A program made the position numbers and the translations under genes. Below the pieces are notes generated by a model. That model did not search any database, was not told the DNA's origin, and worked only from the letters and a program-made list of their open reading frames with translations. Positions 54,231-63,127 of a DNA stretch of 64,000 nucleotides are shown here, piece by piece. The stretch's first letter is position 1, and each line of letters starts with the position of its first letter. This DNA is from Sphingobacteriaceae bacterium (GTDB lineage Bacteria > Bacteroidota > Bacteroidia > B-17B0 > Aurantibacillaceae), in NCBI GenBank assembly GCA_016709575.1, contig JADJMM010000009.1:237667-301666 (forward strand). Reading direction: 5' to 3'.

Positions 54231-55257
54231 TCAACGAATTCTACTTTCTTTTCATTTCTTTTCGAAACACTTCCAACTTTAACGGCAGAATAATTTCCTT
54301 CCTTTAACCATTTTTCAAATTCAGTTTCATTGGAAGAATTTACTGTAAACAATAATCCACCTGAAGTTTGCGGATCGCAATACGTCATAAATTCTAAATC
54401 TTTCATACCACTACTTTCTTTTTCGTACGCATTAAAATTACGCGTGGTGTTATCAGGAAAAATAAATTGTGAGGTGTAAGAATTTAAATTAGAAAAGGTT
54501 TTTATTTTGCTTTTCTCAATAGTTGCCGTAACATTTTTGTCGCCAATCATTTCTAATAAATGCCCCAAAAATCCAAATCCTGTTACATCGGTCATGGCAG
54601 TTACATACGGTAATTGACCTAATTCAAAACCCAAACTATTTAATTCTGTCATTGAGTTTAATAATATAGAGTAATCTTCTTCTTTTAATGCGCCACGTTT
54701 TAAGGCCGTACTATATATTCCGGTGCCGAGTGATTTTGTGAGATAAATACTATCACCTTCATTCAACGAATTATTTTGTTTTAAATTTTTCGTTCTACTA
54801 GTCCGTTTACTGATAATCCAAAAATGGGCTCTGTGCTTTCAATGCTATGCCCGCCAGCCAATGGAATTCCCGCTTTTGCACAAATTTGTGGTGCGCCTTC
54901 TAAAACTTCTTTAGCTCCTGCGGTTCCTAATTTTTCGGTGGGCCATCCTAAAATAGCAATCGCCATAATGGGTTTTCCGCCCATAGCGTAAACGTCACTT
55001 ATCGCATTTGTTGCAGCTACTTTTCCAAAATCAATGGCGGAATCTACAACAGGCATAAAAAAATCTGTTGTGCTAATCAAGCATTGATTGTTTCCTAAAT
55101 CATAAACTGCAGCATCATCATTCGTTTTATTTCCAACTAATAATTCTTCACAAACAAAATTGAAATCACTTTTCAAAATTTCCTGCAATACAGCGGGCGC
55201 AATTTTACAACCGCAACCCGAGGCTTTACTTAATTGTGTTAATCTAACGGCTTCCAT
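54227..55257 (-). CDS. selD: Selenide, water dikinase (frameshifted)
   Basis: SelD makes selenophosphate from selenide and ATP. The start MEAVRLTQLSKASGCGCK puts the active-site Cys at 17, as in Escherichia coli, and this is a Cys, not a selenocysteine, form; the in-frame alternative start at 55266 adds three residues. Signatures: TNDDAAVYDL, TTDFFMPVVDSAIDFGKVAATNAISDVYAMGGKP and AGGHSIE. A missing A near 54776 splits the gene; the second frame has LTKSLGTGIYSTALKRG, MTDVTGFGFLGHLLEM and DPQTSGGLL. With mnmH it is a complete selenouridine-tRNA module. Confidence 0.93.
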
Positions 55258-56278
55258 ATTCTGCAAAAATACGTTTTACTTTTTCAGCATTCACTATAGG
55301 ATCATCAGTATCTGTTTCAACCTGTAGAATTATTTTTTTATTTTTTTGAGTGTGATTGTATTCGTATGCTTTGTCGTAATATTTTAATGTCAAAGCCGCC
55401 ACATCCGCTAATTTTCCTTCGTCCAACCATTGCAAACAATCTTTAGAGTTGTTGGGTCCCAATTGCTGAGAAATATTTCTTACACTTTGTTTTAGTTTCT
55501 CTATATCTTCTTTTCCGTACTCATTTACTAAGCGATTGACGCGCAAATCAAACGACACCATAATTTTTATGATAGGCGCTTGTTTCATTTGTAACCAAAA
55601 CGGATAAGGAATTTTGTTATAGCCAATCGACATCGATTCGTCTTCAATTAAAACATATTTCGAGACATCAACCTCAATTAAGTCATTGTAAAAATTATTC
55701 TCAAATAACTGTTGAGGGAATTGAGCGGGCTGACCAATTCCTCCAAACGCTGAGCCTTTGTGATGGGCTAATCCTTCTAAATCTAAAATAGGAATATCTT
55801 GTTTTAGGCACTTTAAAATCTCTGTTTTTCCTGAGCCGGTTGCGCCTCCTAATAGGAGGATTTTGTAGGTTTTCTCAAATTGTTTTAAAACATAATTGCG
55901 ATAAGCCTTATAACCGCCCTCTAAAATTTGTGTCTCTAAACCAGCAGTATTTAATAGCCAACCAAAGGAATTACTCCGCATTCCGCCTCTGAAACAATAC
56001 ACTAAAACCCCTTTATTTTGGGTACTTTTTTTAGCTTCATTAATAAAGGTGGTAAGTTTTGGCGATACAATTTCGAGTCCGCGCATAACCGCATCTTCCT
56101 TGCCCTTAGCTTTATATAATGTGCCAATTTCAGCCCTCTCCATATCATCAAAAAGAGGGATATTAATGGCACCCGGCATGTGTCCTTTCTTGAATTCTAT
56201 TGGCGAGCGCACGTCAATAACCAGCTTTTTAGAGCTTTGTAAAAGAAAGTTATTAACGGGTATTGCCTCAGTTTTCAT
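55244..56278 (-). CDS. mnmH: tRNA 2-selenouridine synthase
   Basis: MnmH (SelU/YbbB) replaces the sulfur of 2-thiouridine at the wobble position of Lys, Glu and Gln tRNAs with selenium. The N-terminal rhodanese domain has DVRSPIEFKKGHMPGAINIP and the catalytic Cys95 in VYCFRGGMRS; the C-terminal P-loop is LLGGATGSGKTEIL (144-152). At 344 residues it is slightly short but complete. Its 3' end overlaps selD by 14 or more bases, so the pair is one transcript. Confidence 0.95.
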   Translation of the reverse strand: MKTEAIPVNNFLLQSSKKLVIDVRSPIEFKKGHMPGAINIPLFDDMERAEIGTLYKAKGKEDAVMRGLEIVSPKLTTFINEAKKSTQNKGVLVYCFRGGMRSNSFGWLLNTAGLETQILEGGYKAYRNYVLKQFEKTYKILLLGGATGSGKTEILKCLKQDIPILDLEGLAHHKGSAFGGIGQPAQFPQQLFENNFYNDLIEVDVSKYVLIEDESMSIGYNKIPYPFWLQMKQAPIIKIMVSFDLRVNRLVNEYGKEDIEKLKQSVRNISQQLGPNNSKDCLQWLDEGKLADVAALTLKYYDKAYEYNHTQKNKKIILQVETDTDDPIVNAEKVKRIFAEYGSR

Positions 56279-56429
56279 TAGTATTTCACTCAGTAAGTAT
56301 AGCTAAAACCCCTCAAAATAGAGAGTTTATTAAGAATAATATGTTAAAATTTTAACCTACAAAGCTTGCATTTCGTCTAAAAATACTGGAAATTGTAACA
56401 TAATTTCAATAATATTGTAACTACACTTT

Positions 56430-56807
56430 TTGAAAAGACTCATTTTAATAATCACCCTCTTGTTTGCCGTTGGCACTTTTACGGATGCCGTAGCGCAAGG
56501 TCGTAAGCGCGAACATAAAAATCAGCGTCGTAGTGGTGGTGGAAAACGTAAAGGACATTCATTTTCCGGTAAAAAAAGCGGTGGTGTTTTCTCACGATTA
56601 TTCTCAGGTAAGAAAAGAATAGCAGGAGGTTGGGTTTATAAGTCAACTCGTCCGGGTAAAAAACAAAACCGTGAGCAACACCATTTATTTACAAGATACC
56701 GTACTAAAAACAAAAAATATAAAGATGGAATTCAGGCTCGTCTTAATAGAGAGAGAGCAAGAAAGCGAAGCAGAGGCAACGCTACTTTCCATAGAAGAAA
56801 ATATTAA
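56430..56807 (+). CDS. Small secreted, highly basic protein
   Basis: A 125-residue protein (TTG start) with a signal peptide (MKRLILIITLLFAVGTFTDAVAQ) and a mature part of which more than a third is Lys/Arg (RKREHKNQRRSGGGKRKGHS; RARKRSRGNATFHRRKY). No Cys and no known domain. Very basic exported proteins of this kind could bind DNA or LPS, or be matrix components; this cannot be decided here. A terminator follows 8 bases after the stop, so it is a separate unit. Confidence 0.7.
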   Translation: MKRLILIITLLFAVGTFTDAVAQGRKREHKNQRRSGGGKRKGHSFSGKKSGGVFSRLFSGKKRIAGGWVYKSTRPGKKQNREQHHLFTRYRTKNKKYKDGIQARLNRERARKRSRGNATFHRRKY

Positions 56808-56815
56808 TACTTCTT

Positions 56816-56847
56816 AAATCCCACCCTTAATAAGCGTGGGATTTTTT
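56816..56847 (+). terminator. Rho-independent terminator
   Basis: AAATCCCAC / GTGGGATTT with an 11-base loop and a T run, between the basic protein gene and purD. Confidence 0.85.
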
Positions 56848-56867
56848 ATTTTTACACAAATAACTTT

Positions 56868-58154
56868 ATGAACGTTTTAATATTAGGCTCCGGCGGAAGA
56901 GAACATGCATTTGCATGGAAGATAGCACAAAGTAAAAAACTCGAAAATTTATACATAGCCCCTGGTAATGCGGGCACTGCACATTGCGGTACAAATGTAA
57001 ATATCAGTGCAACTGATTTCGAAGCAGTAAAAGCATTGGTTTGGGAAAAAGGTATTGATATGGTATTGGTTGGTCCTGAGGATCCATTAGTAAAAGGCAT
57101 ACACGATTATTTTTTGCAAGATGAAGTATTGAAAGATATTCCGGTGATTGGCCCTAAAAAAGACGGTGCCCAATTAGAAGGAAGTAAAGATTTCAGTAAA
57201 CAGTTTATGATTAAGCATGGCGTGCCTACAGCAGCTTATCAAAGTTTTACAAAGGCAAATGTAGAAGAAGGCAAGAAATTTTTAGAAACTTTAAAACCAC
57301 CTTTCGTTTTAAAAGCAAGTGGATTAGCGGCAGGAAAAGGTGTTTTAATTATTGATGATATTAATGAAGCCAAAAAAGAATTAGAGAATATGTTGTTGGA
57401 CGCAAAATTTGGTGATGCATCATCAACAGTGGTTATAGAAGAATTTTTGCACGGCATAGAACTTTCTGTTTTTGTTTTAACGGATGGAAAGTCATATAAA
57501 ATTTTACCGGCCGCAAAAGATTACAAAAGAATAGGCGAGGGCGATACAGGATTAAATACTGGCGGAATGGGAGCAGTGAGCCCTGTGCCATTTGCAGATG
57601 AAGCCTTCATTAAAAAAGTGGAAGAGAAAGTAGTTATCCCAACTATAAATGGATTGCGAAAAGAAAATATAGATTACCGTGGATTTATTTTTATTGGTTT
57701 GATGAATAATAATGGAGAGCCATCAGTAATAGAATACAATTGCCGAATGGGAGATCCGGAAACAGAAGTTGTTATTCCCAGAATTAAAAGTGATTTTTTA
57801 GATTTATTAGAAGGCGTTGCTACACAAACTTTAGATAAGAAAAGTTTTGAAACCGTAAATGAAACTGCAACAACAGTTGTAATTGTTTCGGGAGGTTATC
57901 CTGAAGATTACGAGAAGAATAAAGTGGTGACAGGTATTGATTCAAACGAAGGCTCACATGTATTTCATTCAGGCACAAAACAGGATGGCGATAAAGTGTT
58001 GACATCAGGCGGAAGAGTTTTTGCAATTACTTCATTTGGAACTTCTATTCAGGATGCGGTGAACAAAAGTTTTAAGAATGCTGAGAAAATCACGTTCGAT
58101 AAAAAATATTACCGTAAAGACATTGGTAAGGATTTGATGAATTGGGGGAAGTAA
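56868..58154 (+). CDS. purD: Phosphoribosylamine-glycine ligase
   Basis: PurD (GAR synthetase) joins phosphoribosylamine and glycine with ATP in purine synthesis. A complete 428-residue ATP-grasp protein: LGSGGREHAFAWKIAQS at the start, VLVGPEDPLVKGI, FVLKASGLAAGKGVLII, LNTGGMGAVSPVP, and EYNCRMGDPETEVVIPRIKSD. No frameshift. A terminator lies immediately upstream and a repeat cluster immediately downstream. Confidence 0.97.
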   Translation: MNVLILGSGGREHAFAWKIAQSKKLENLYIAPGNAGTAHCGTNVNISATDFEAVKALVWEKGIDMVLVGPEDPLVKGIHDYFLQDEVLKDIPVIGPKKDGAQLEGSKDFSKQFMIKHGVPTAAYQSFTKANVEEGKKFLETLKPPFVLKASGLAAGKGVLIIDDINEAKKELENMLLDAKFGDASSTVVIEEFLHGIELSVFVLTDGKSYKILPAAKDYKRIGEGDTGLNTGGMGAVSPVPFADEAFIKKVEEKVVIPTINGLRKENIDYRGFIFIGLMNNNGEPSVIEYNCRMGDPETEVVIPRIKSDFLDLLEGVATQTLDKKSFETVNETATTVVIVSGGYPEDYEKNKVVTGIDSNEGSHVFHSGTKQDGDKVLTSGGRVFAITSFGTSIQDAVNKSFKNAEKITFDKKYYRKDIGKDLMNWGK

Positions 58155-58159
58155 ACTCT

Positions 58160-58215
58160 CTCGCAAAGACGCAAAGTCGCCAAGTAGAATTTTTGCGTCT
58201 CTGCGTCTTTGCGAG
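58160..58215. repeat. Inverted pair of gcgtctttgcgag repeats
   Basis: CTCGCAAAGACGC (58160-58172) and its reverse complement GCGTCTTTGCGAG (58203-58215) form a 13-bp stem around about 30 bases. These are two copies of the family at 32983, 34402 and 36648, facing each other right after purD. Confidence 0.88.
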
Positions 58216-58322
58216 AACATCTACAGTACACTTTTCATGCCATAAAGTTCATCCGCTTTCACAAAATTTTCAATCTTTTTTCTGATTTTCATATTCTAAT
58301 CAAGCTTACCTTAGCGATGTAA

Positions 58323-59168
58323 ATGATAAACTATTACGAGTTTTTAAAACTTCCTGAAGCCATAACTCATGAAGAGCTTGAATTGGCTTTCCATAGTTTC
58401 AAAAATGAATTATTGAAATTCAGTCCGGGTATTCAGTTCAGCGAAACAGAATTACAACTTCGTCAACCCGAGATATGGAGTGCTTACGCCGTATTGTTGA
58501 ATCCTGAAAAGAGAAAGGAACATGATGAATTATTGGAGCGCGATAGGGTTCATAAATTATACGAGGCAAAAATTAAAATGGAGGAAGAGCAACAAATAAG
58601 ATCTTCTGCCAAATGGAAATATATTGGATTGGGTGCTACTTTAGTAATTATTGTGGTTTATTTTTTGCTAGGACAAGGATCTTCAAATAATTTACCTGAA
58701 AAACCTAACTGGCGTACTCATTATATAAATAATGAAGTTACAATATTGCTTCCGGCAAAAACGGACACACTTGTAAATATACTTCCGCCTTACCTTGCCA
58801 ATTACATTAACAAATCGGTTTCATATAAGTCAGAGTTATCCAATGGTTTTTGCGTAACAATAGCAATCATTCACATGAATGAAGGATTTAAAGTGTCACT
58901 AAAGGATCTGAAGTATATTACCAGTATGGAATCTCAAAATCCGCACTTGCGTATGAAATCAGATGTTGGTGAGGAAATCAATGGATCTTATAAAGGATAC
59001 AAAATGACAATTGCCAAAGAATCATATCAAATTGATAACATTATACGCGCGAGCGAAAACTATACGTTTCTAAAAGACTTAATCGCTATAAAGTTAATAG
59101 TAAACTATAATCCCGGCGATCCCTTACAGGAGAAATACAACGAGATTATTTTTAAAAGTATTAATTAA
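58323..59168 (+). CDS. J-domain-like membrane protein without HPD motif
   Basis: A 281-residue protein. Residues about 3-70 have the helical pattern of a DnaJ domain (YYEFLKLPEAITHEELELAFHS ... AYAVLLNPEKRKEHDELL), but the HPD loop that activates Hsp70 is absent (FSPGIQFSE in its place). One membrane helix follows at about 97-117, then an extracytoplasmic beta-rich domain (about 130-280) I do not recognise. It may have lost J activity and use the fold for binding. The gene is 3 bases from the convergent gene end. Confidence 0.75.
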   Translation: MINYYEFLKLPEAITHEELELAFHSFKNELLKFSPGIQFSETELQLRQPEIWSAYAVLLNPEKRKEHDELLERDRVHKLYEAKIKMEEEQQIRSSAKWKYIGLGATLVIIVVYFLLGQGSSNNLPEKPNWRTHYINNEVTILLPAKTDTLVNILPPYLANYINKSVSYKSELSNGFCVTIAIIHMNEGFKVSLKDLKYITSMESQNPHLRMKSDVGEEINGSYKGYKMTIAKESYQIDNIIRASENYTFLKDLIAIKLIVNYNPGDPLQEKYNEIIFKSIN

Positions 59169-59171
59169 TTC

Positions 59172-60458
59172 TTACTTCTCTGCCGAATAAGTCCAAAGTA
59201 ATTTCCCGGTTTTTAAATCGTAGCAATAACTTTTACGTACTCCTTCATACACATCTATTATTACAACATTATTATCGGTAGTAAAATTGCAATTCAAATT
59301 CTCGAAAGGACTTTCATTTAATTTTTGAAGCTCCGGAATTTTATTTATCCAAACTGTTTTCCCGTCCTGATTTAAACACTCCATCGCAACAGGGGATTTC
59401 TTTTTCATAGTTTCGGTATAGATCAAAATCAAATTTCCATTCTGCCTTGCGAAAGGTTGAGCTCTGAAAAATTTCCTTTCGTTTACCCTTTTGGCTCCCA
59501 TGATTCCGCCAAACCTTAGTTTTTTTCCTGAGCGCGGTTCAACTTCTTTTGCATCACCTTCGTAAATCGTTAATTCATATCTGCTTTTATCTGAACGTTT
59601 AGTCACTAACCAAAGCGAATGGTCTTTACCCTGACTCACATATAAATCTGTTGCAGTTATAGTGTCTGTGCGGTAACTGTTATTATCTTTTTCCTGAGTT
59701 CGAAGTAAATTTCTTTCCGGATAAAAAACATATTCGTCGCCATCGTTAGTAGTTAGTTTAAAAGAACGCTTGTAACGCATAATTTCTGCTTTAGCAATTC
59801 CTGATTTTAATTCACTAAATTTTTGAATTAGGCTTTTCTCATTTTCTCTTTCTTCGAAAGTATAAGGATCAAATCCGCGCAACGTGTTATTTTCAGACGC
59901 GTTCCAGACCAAACCGCCCCAAAGTGAAAATTCGGTATTCATTTCTTTCGTGTCGTTGAACGATTCTTGCCAGGTCATTTGTGGCATGTAGTAACCCTCT
60001 TTTAAAATTTTACCACTGGCAGGCTCAACAATTTTGAATGGATATTTTACGCTATCTAATTTGTTGCGTGTTGTTTTTGCAGTAACCAAATAACCGGACC
60101 GTTTGGCCCTGCAAACGATTCGTAATGATTAATACTTGGTTTTTGCCATTCTGTAAATACAGATTCTATTCCGTCAACTATGGCAGGATTGTTTTTAAAG
60201 TTTAAGAAGACAGCAACACCAACCCCGACCATAGAAATAAAAACCGATAAGCCTGCAATACCGCATCCGCGTTTTACAGGTTTAATATCTACAGGATTAT
60301 CGAAAGTAACTGTGGTTCTTTTGTTGCTGAGGCTCTTTTAAATTTTCTTTAACTCGAAATTACTCTTGACAATAATTACAACGATAAGAACCATCCGTTT
60401 GTTTAAACGTACTGTTGGCGCCGCAAGCCGGACATTGTATTTGCTTTATGGCACTCAC
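59172..60458 (-). CDS. Zinc-ribbon / membrane-anchored beta-propeller-like protein (frameshifted)
   Basis: The repaired gene starts at a GTG (60458) adjacent to the tex stop. First comes a zinc ribbon (CPACG ... CNYCQ, about residues 9-33). A frame change near 60355 leads to one membrane helix (CGIAGLSVFISMVGVGVAVFL), and another near 60088 leads to a long soluble domain (to 59172) with repeated beta strands (NLILIYTETMKKK, NCNFTTDNNVVIIDV, SYCYDLKTGKLLW), like PQQ/WD-type propellers. The function is unknown. It is on the same transcript as tex by position. Three segments with stops between them make the exact sequence uncertain. Confidence 0.7.
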
Positions 60459-62701
60459 TTATTTTTTGAACTTGCTTTTTAAAGCATTCAATGCTGAATT
60501 CATATCGTTCGGATCGTAAGTTACTTCTTCTTTTTTCGGCGCAGCTTTTTTAGTGGAGACTAATCCTTCACCTTTCATCGATAATGCAATGCGTTTGCGT
60601 TTCACATCTACTTCAGTAACATTCACCCAAACTTGCTGACCAACTTTTACAATAGTATTAGGATCATCAACAAACGTATCGCTTAGTTGGGAAATATGAA
60701 CTAATCCATCTTGGTGCACACCTACATCTACAAACGCGCCGAAGTTCGTTACGTTAGTCACAATGCCCGGTAAACGCATGCCTTCACGCAAATCATTTAT
60801 TTCATGAACGTGTTCATCAAAACTAAATGCTTCAAATGATTTACGCGGGTCGCGGCCCGGTTTTTCTAATTCGGAAATAATATCTTTTAAAGTTGGCAGA
60901 CCAATTGTATCTGTAACGTAATCCTGCAATTTTATTTTTTTGCGGAGTTCTTTGTCATTAATTAAATCATCAATGCCGCAATTCAAATCTTTTGCCATTT
61001 TTTCTACGATGTGATAACTCTCCGGATGCACTGCGCTTTTATCAAGAGGGTGAATACCATCACGAATACGTAAAAACCCTGAACATTGTTCAAATACTTT
61101 ATCACCCATGCGGGGAACTTTTAAAAGTTCTTTACGGGATTTGAAAGCACCGTTATCATTTCTGTAATCAACAATATTTTTAGCAAGCGTATCACCAATT
61201 CCTGAAACGTAAGCCAGTAATTGTTTTGATGCCGTGTTTAATTCAACACCAACACTGTTCACACAACTCATCACCACATCATCCAATTTATTTTTTAATG
61301 CGTTTTGGTCAACATCATGTTGGTACTGACCAACACCAATAGATTTTGCATCAACCTTTACTAATTCGGCAAGAGGATCAGCTAGTCTTCTTCCAATAGA
61401 AACTGCTCCACGTACTGTTAAATCATAATCAGGAAATTCTTCACGGGCAACGTCGCTTGCTGAATAAACAGAAGCACCGGCTTCACTCACTACAATTACA
61501 GGAATACTTTTTGGTAATACATCAATGTTACGGATGAATTGTTCTGTTTCTCTAGATGCAGTTCCGTTGCCGATAGCAATCGCCTCAATATTGTGTTTCG
61601 CACAATACGCCAAAACAATATTTTCAGCTTCAGTTACTCGGCGTTGAGGTTCGTGAGGATAGATTACAGTTTCTTCTAATAATTTCCCTTGAGCATTTAA
61701 GGCAACTAATTTGCAACCTGATTTAAATCCTGGATCTAATCCCAAAATATTTTTTGTCCCATTGGCGGCGCTAACAATAACTCGCGTAAATTATCAGCGA
61801 AAACCTGAATAGCTTTTGTATCAGCTAAGCCTTTTGTGAATAATCGAATCTCCGCTTCAATGCTTGGTTGTAATAAACGTTTGTAGCCTTCTTCAATCGC
61901 TAGTTTAATTTGTTCGGCACATTCGCCTCTGCTTTTTATAAAATGTTTTATTAAAATGCTGTGAGCGCTTTCTTCATCAACACTAATATCAATAATTAAA
62001 AAATCTTCTTTTTCTCCTCTGCGCATGGCTAACATGCGGTGTGAGGGACAAGTTGCTAATTTTTCTTCCCACTCAAAATAATCTCCAAACTTCTCGCCGA
62101 GTTCTTCTTTACCTTTTATAACGCGGCTTTTATAATTGCACTTGTTTTAAACAACTGACGTAAACTTTCTCGCACGTTCGCTTCTTCACTAATAATTTCT
62201 GCAATAATATCACGGGCGCCGTGTAATGCATCTTCTGGACTCTCAACTTCTTTTTCTTTATTTACGAATTGCAAAGCGTGAGAAAAAACATCTGTTTCTT
62301 TTTGTTCAAGAATTAATTGTGCTAAAGGCTCCAATCCTTTTTCTTTAGCGATAGTTGCTTTGGTACGGCGTTTTGGTTTGTATGGGAGTGTATAAATCCT
62401 CCAAGCGCGATAAAGTTTCCGCTGCTAAAATTTGTTCTTTTAATTCAGGTGTTAATTTACCTTGACCTTCAATAACTTTTAAAATACTTTCACGTCGTTG
62501 TTCTAATTGACGTAAACGTTCGATTTCTGTTTTAATTGCAAGAATTTGAACTTCATCCAAACTTCCTGTCATCTCTTTACGATAACGGGAAATGAAAGGA
62601 ACTGTACCTCCTTCATCTAATAAATCTACAGTTGCTTTTACCTGTTTCGTGTCGATTTTTAATTCGTCGGCAATTTTGAAATACAATCTTACTTCGCTCA
62701 T
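60459..62701 (-). CDS. tex: Tex-family RNA-binding protein (frameshifted)
   Basis: Tex (RNA-binding transcription accessory protein), about 747 residues after repair. The N-terminal domain starts MSEVRLYFKIADEL at 62701. Frame changes near 62385, 62118 and 61740 split it. The YqgF/RNase H-like core has LGLDPGFKSGCK, GRRLADPLAELVKVDAKSIGVGQYQHDV and a helix-hairpin-helix region (VSGIGDTLAKNIVDYRN). The C-terminal S1 domain is LPGIVTNVTNFGAFVDVGVHQDGLVHISQL. Each join restores the family text, so errors in the sequence are likely. The zinc-ribbon gene follows on the same strand without a gap. Confidence 0.94.
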
Positions 62702-63122
62702 AGTACATTTTGTGTATGAACAAATTTAAAATTATAAGAGGGAAAACAGCGGTTATTTTATTAACAGAATTGCCCTTTTCGTGTAAATAAAAAATATTTC
62801 AAAAACCCTGAAACCCAGTGTCAATACTGGCGTATAACCAGTAAACAATAGTCATGAAGACAAAATTATTTTTTTTCGTTGTATTGTTAGCTGCGTTCCT
62901 GGGACTTATATAAAACCCTTTGGCCATAGGCCCCAAAACGTTAAAAGGCTGTCAATACTAAGCCTGATTCCGATAGCTATCGGAACTGAAACCACGAGCA
63001 GCTCGTGTGGAAATTGAGACAAAGCCCCCTTTTCTCTTCTTGAGAACTCGGGGCTTTATTATTGAATGAAGATCGTTTTGGAGACGCGTGTCATCCTGAG
63101 CTTGCCGAAGGGCGGGGCTTTA
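62702..63122. other. Gene-poor stretch with repeats
   Basis: This 420-base region between tex and gltX holds no confident gene. On the plus strand it has a 19-residue ORF at 62854-62913 that is just a signal-peptide-like sequence ending in a stop (MKTKLFFFVVLLAAFLGLI), possibly a gene remnant. It also has two palindromes, a terminator-like hairpin (AAAGCCCC ... GGGGCTTT, about 63022-63057) and a REP-like element. Confidence 0.7.
62968..63007. repeat. Two palindromic repeats
   Basis: TTCCGATAGCTATCGGAA (62968-62985) is a perfect 18-bp palindrome. CACGAGCAGCTCGTG (62993-63007) is a perfect 15-bp palindrome around a central A. Such pairs are known from intergenic elements in Bacteroidota. Confidence 0.88.
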
Positions 63123-63127
63123 TTATT
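63049..63127. repeat. Direct repeat CGGGGCTTTATTATT flanking a REP-like element
   Basis: The 15 bases CGGGGCTTTATTATT occur at 63049-63063 (as the 3' arm of a terminator hairpin) and at 63113-63127 (overlapping the gltX stop). TCATCCTGAGCTTGCCGAAG lies immediately before the second copy at 63090-63111. The arrangement parallels the tRNA-Leu repeat at 14687-14808. Confidence 0.88.

Noticed and set aside
55204..55210. Selenocysteine codon in selD
   Set aside because: The active-site position is encoded by a Cys codon (GCGCK), and no in-frame UGA is present there.
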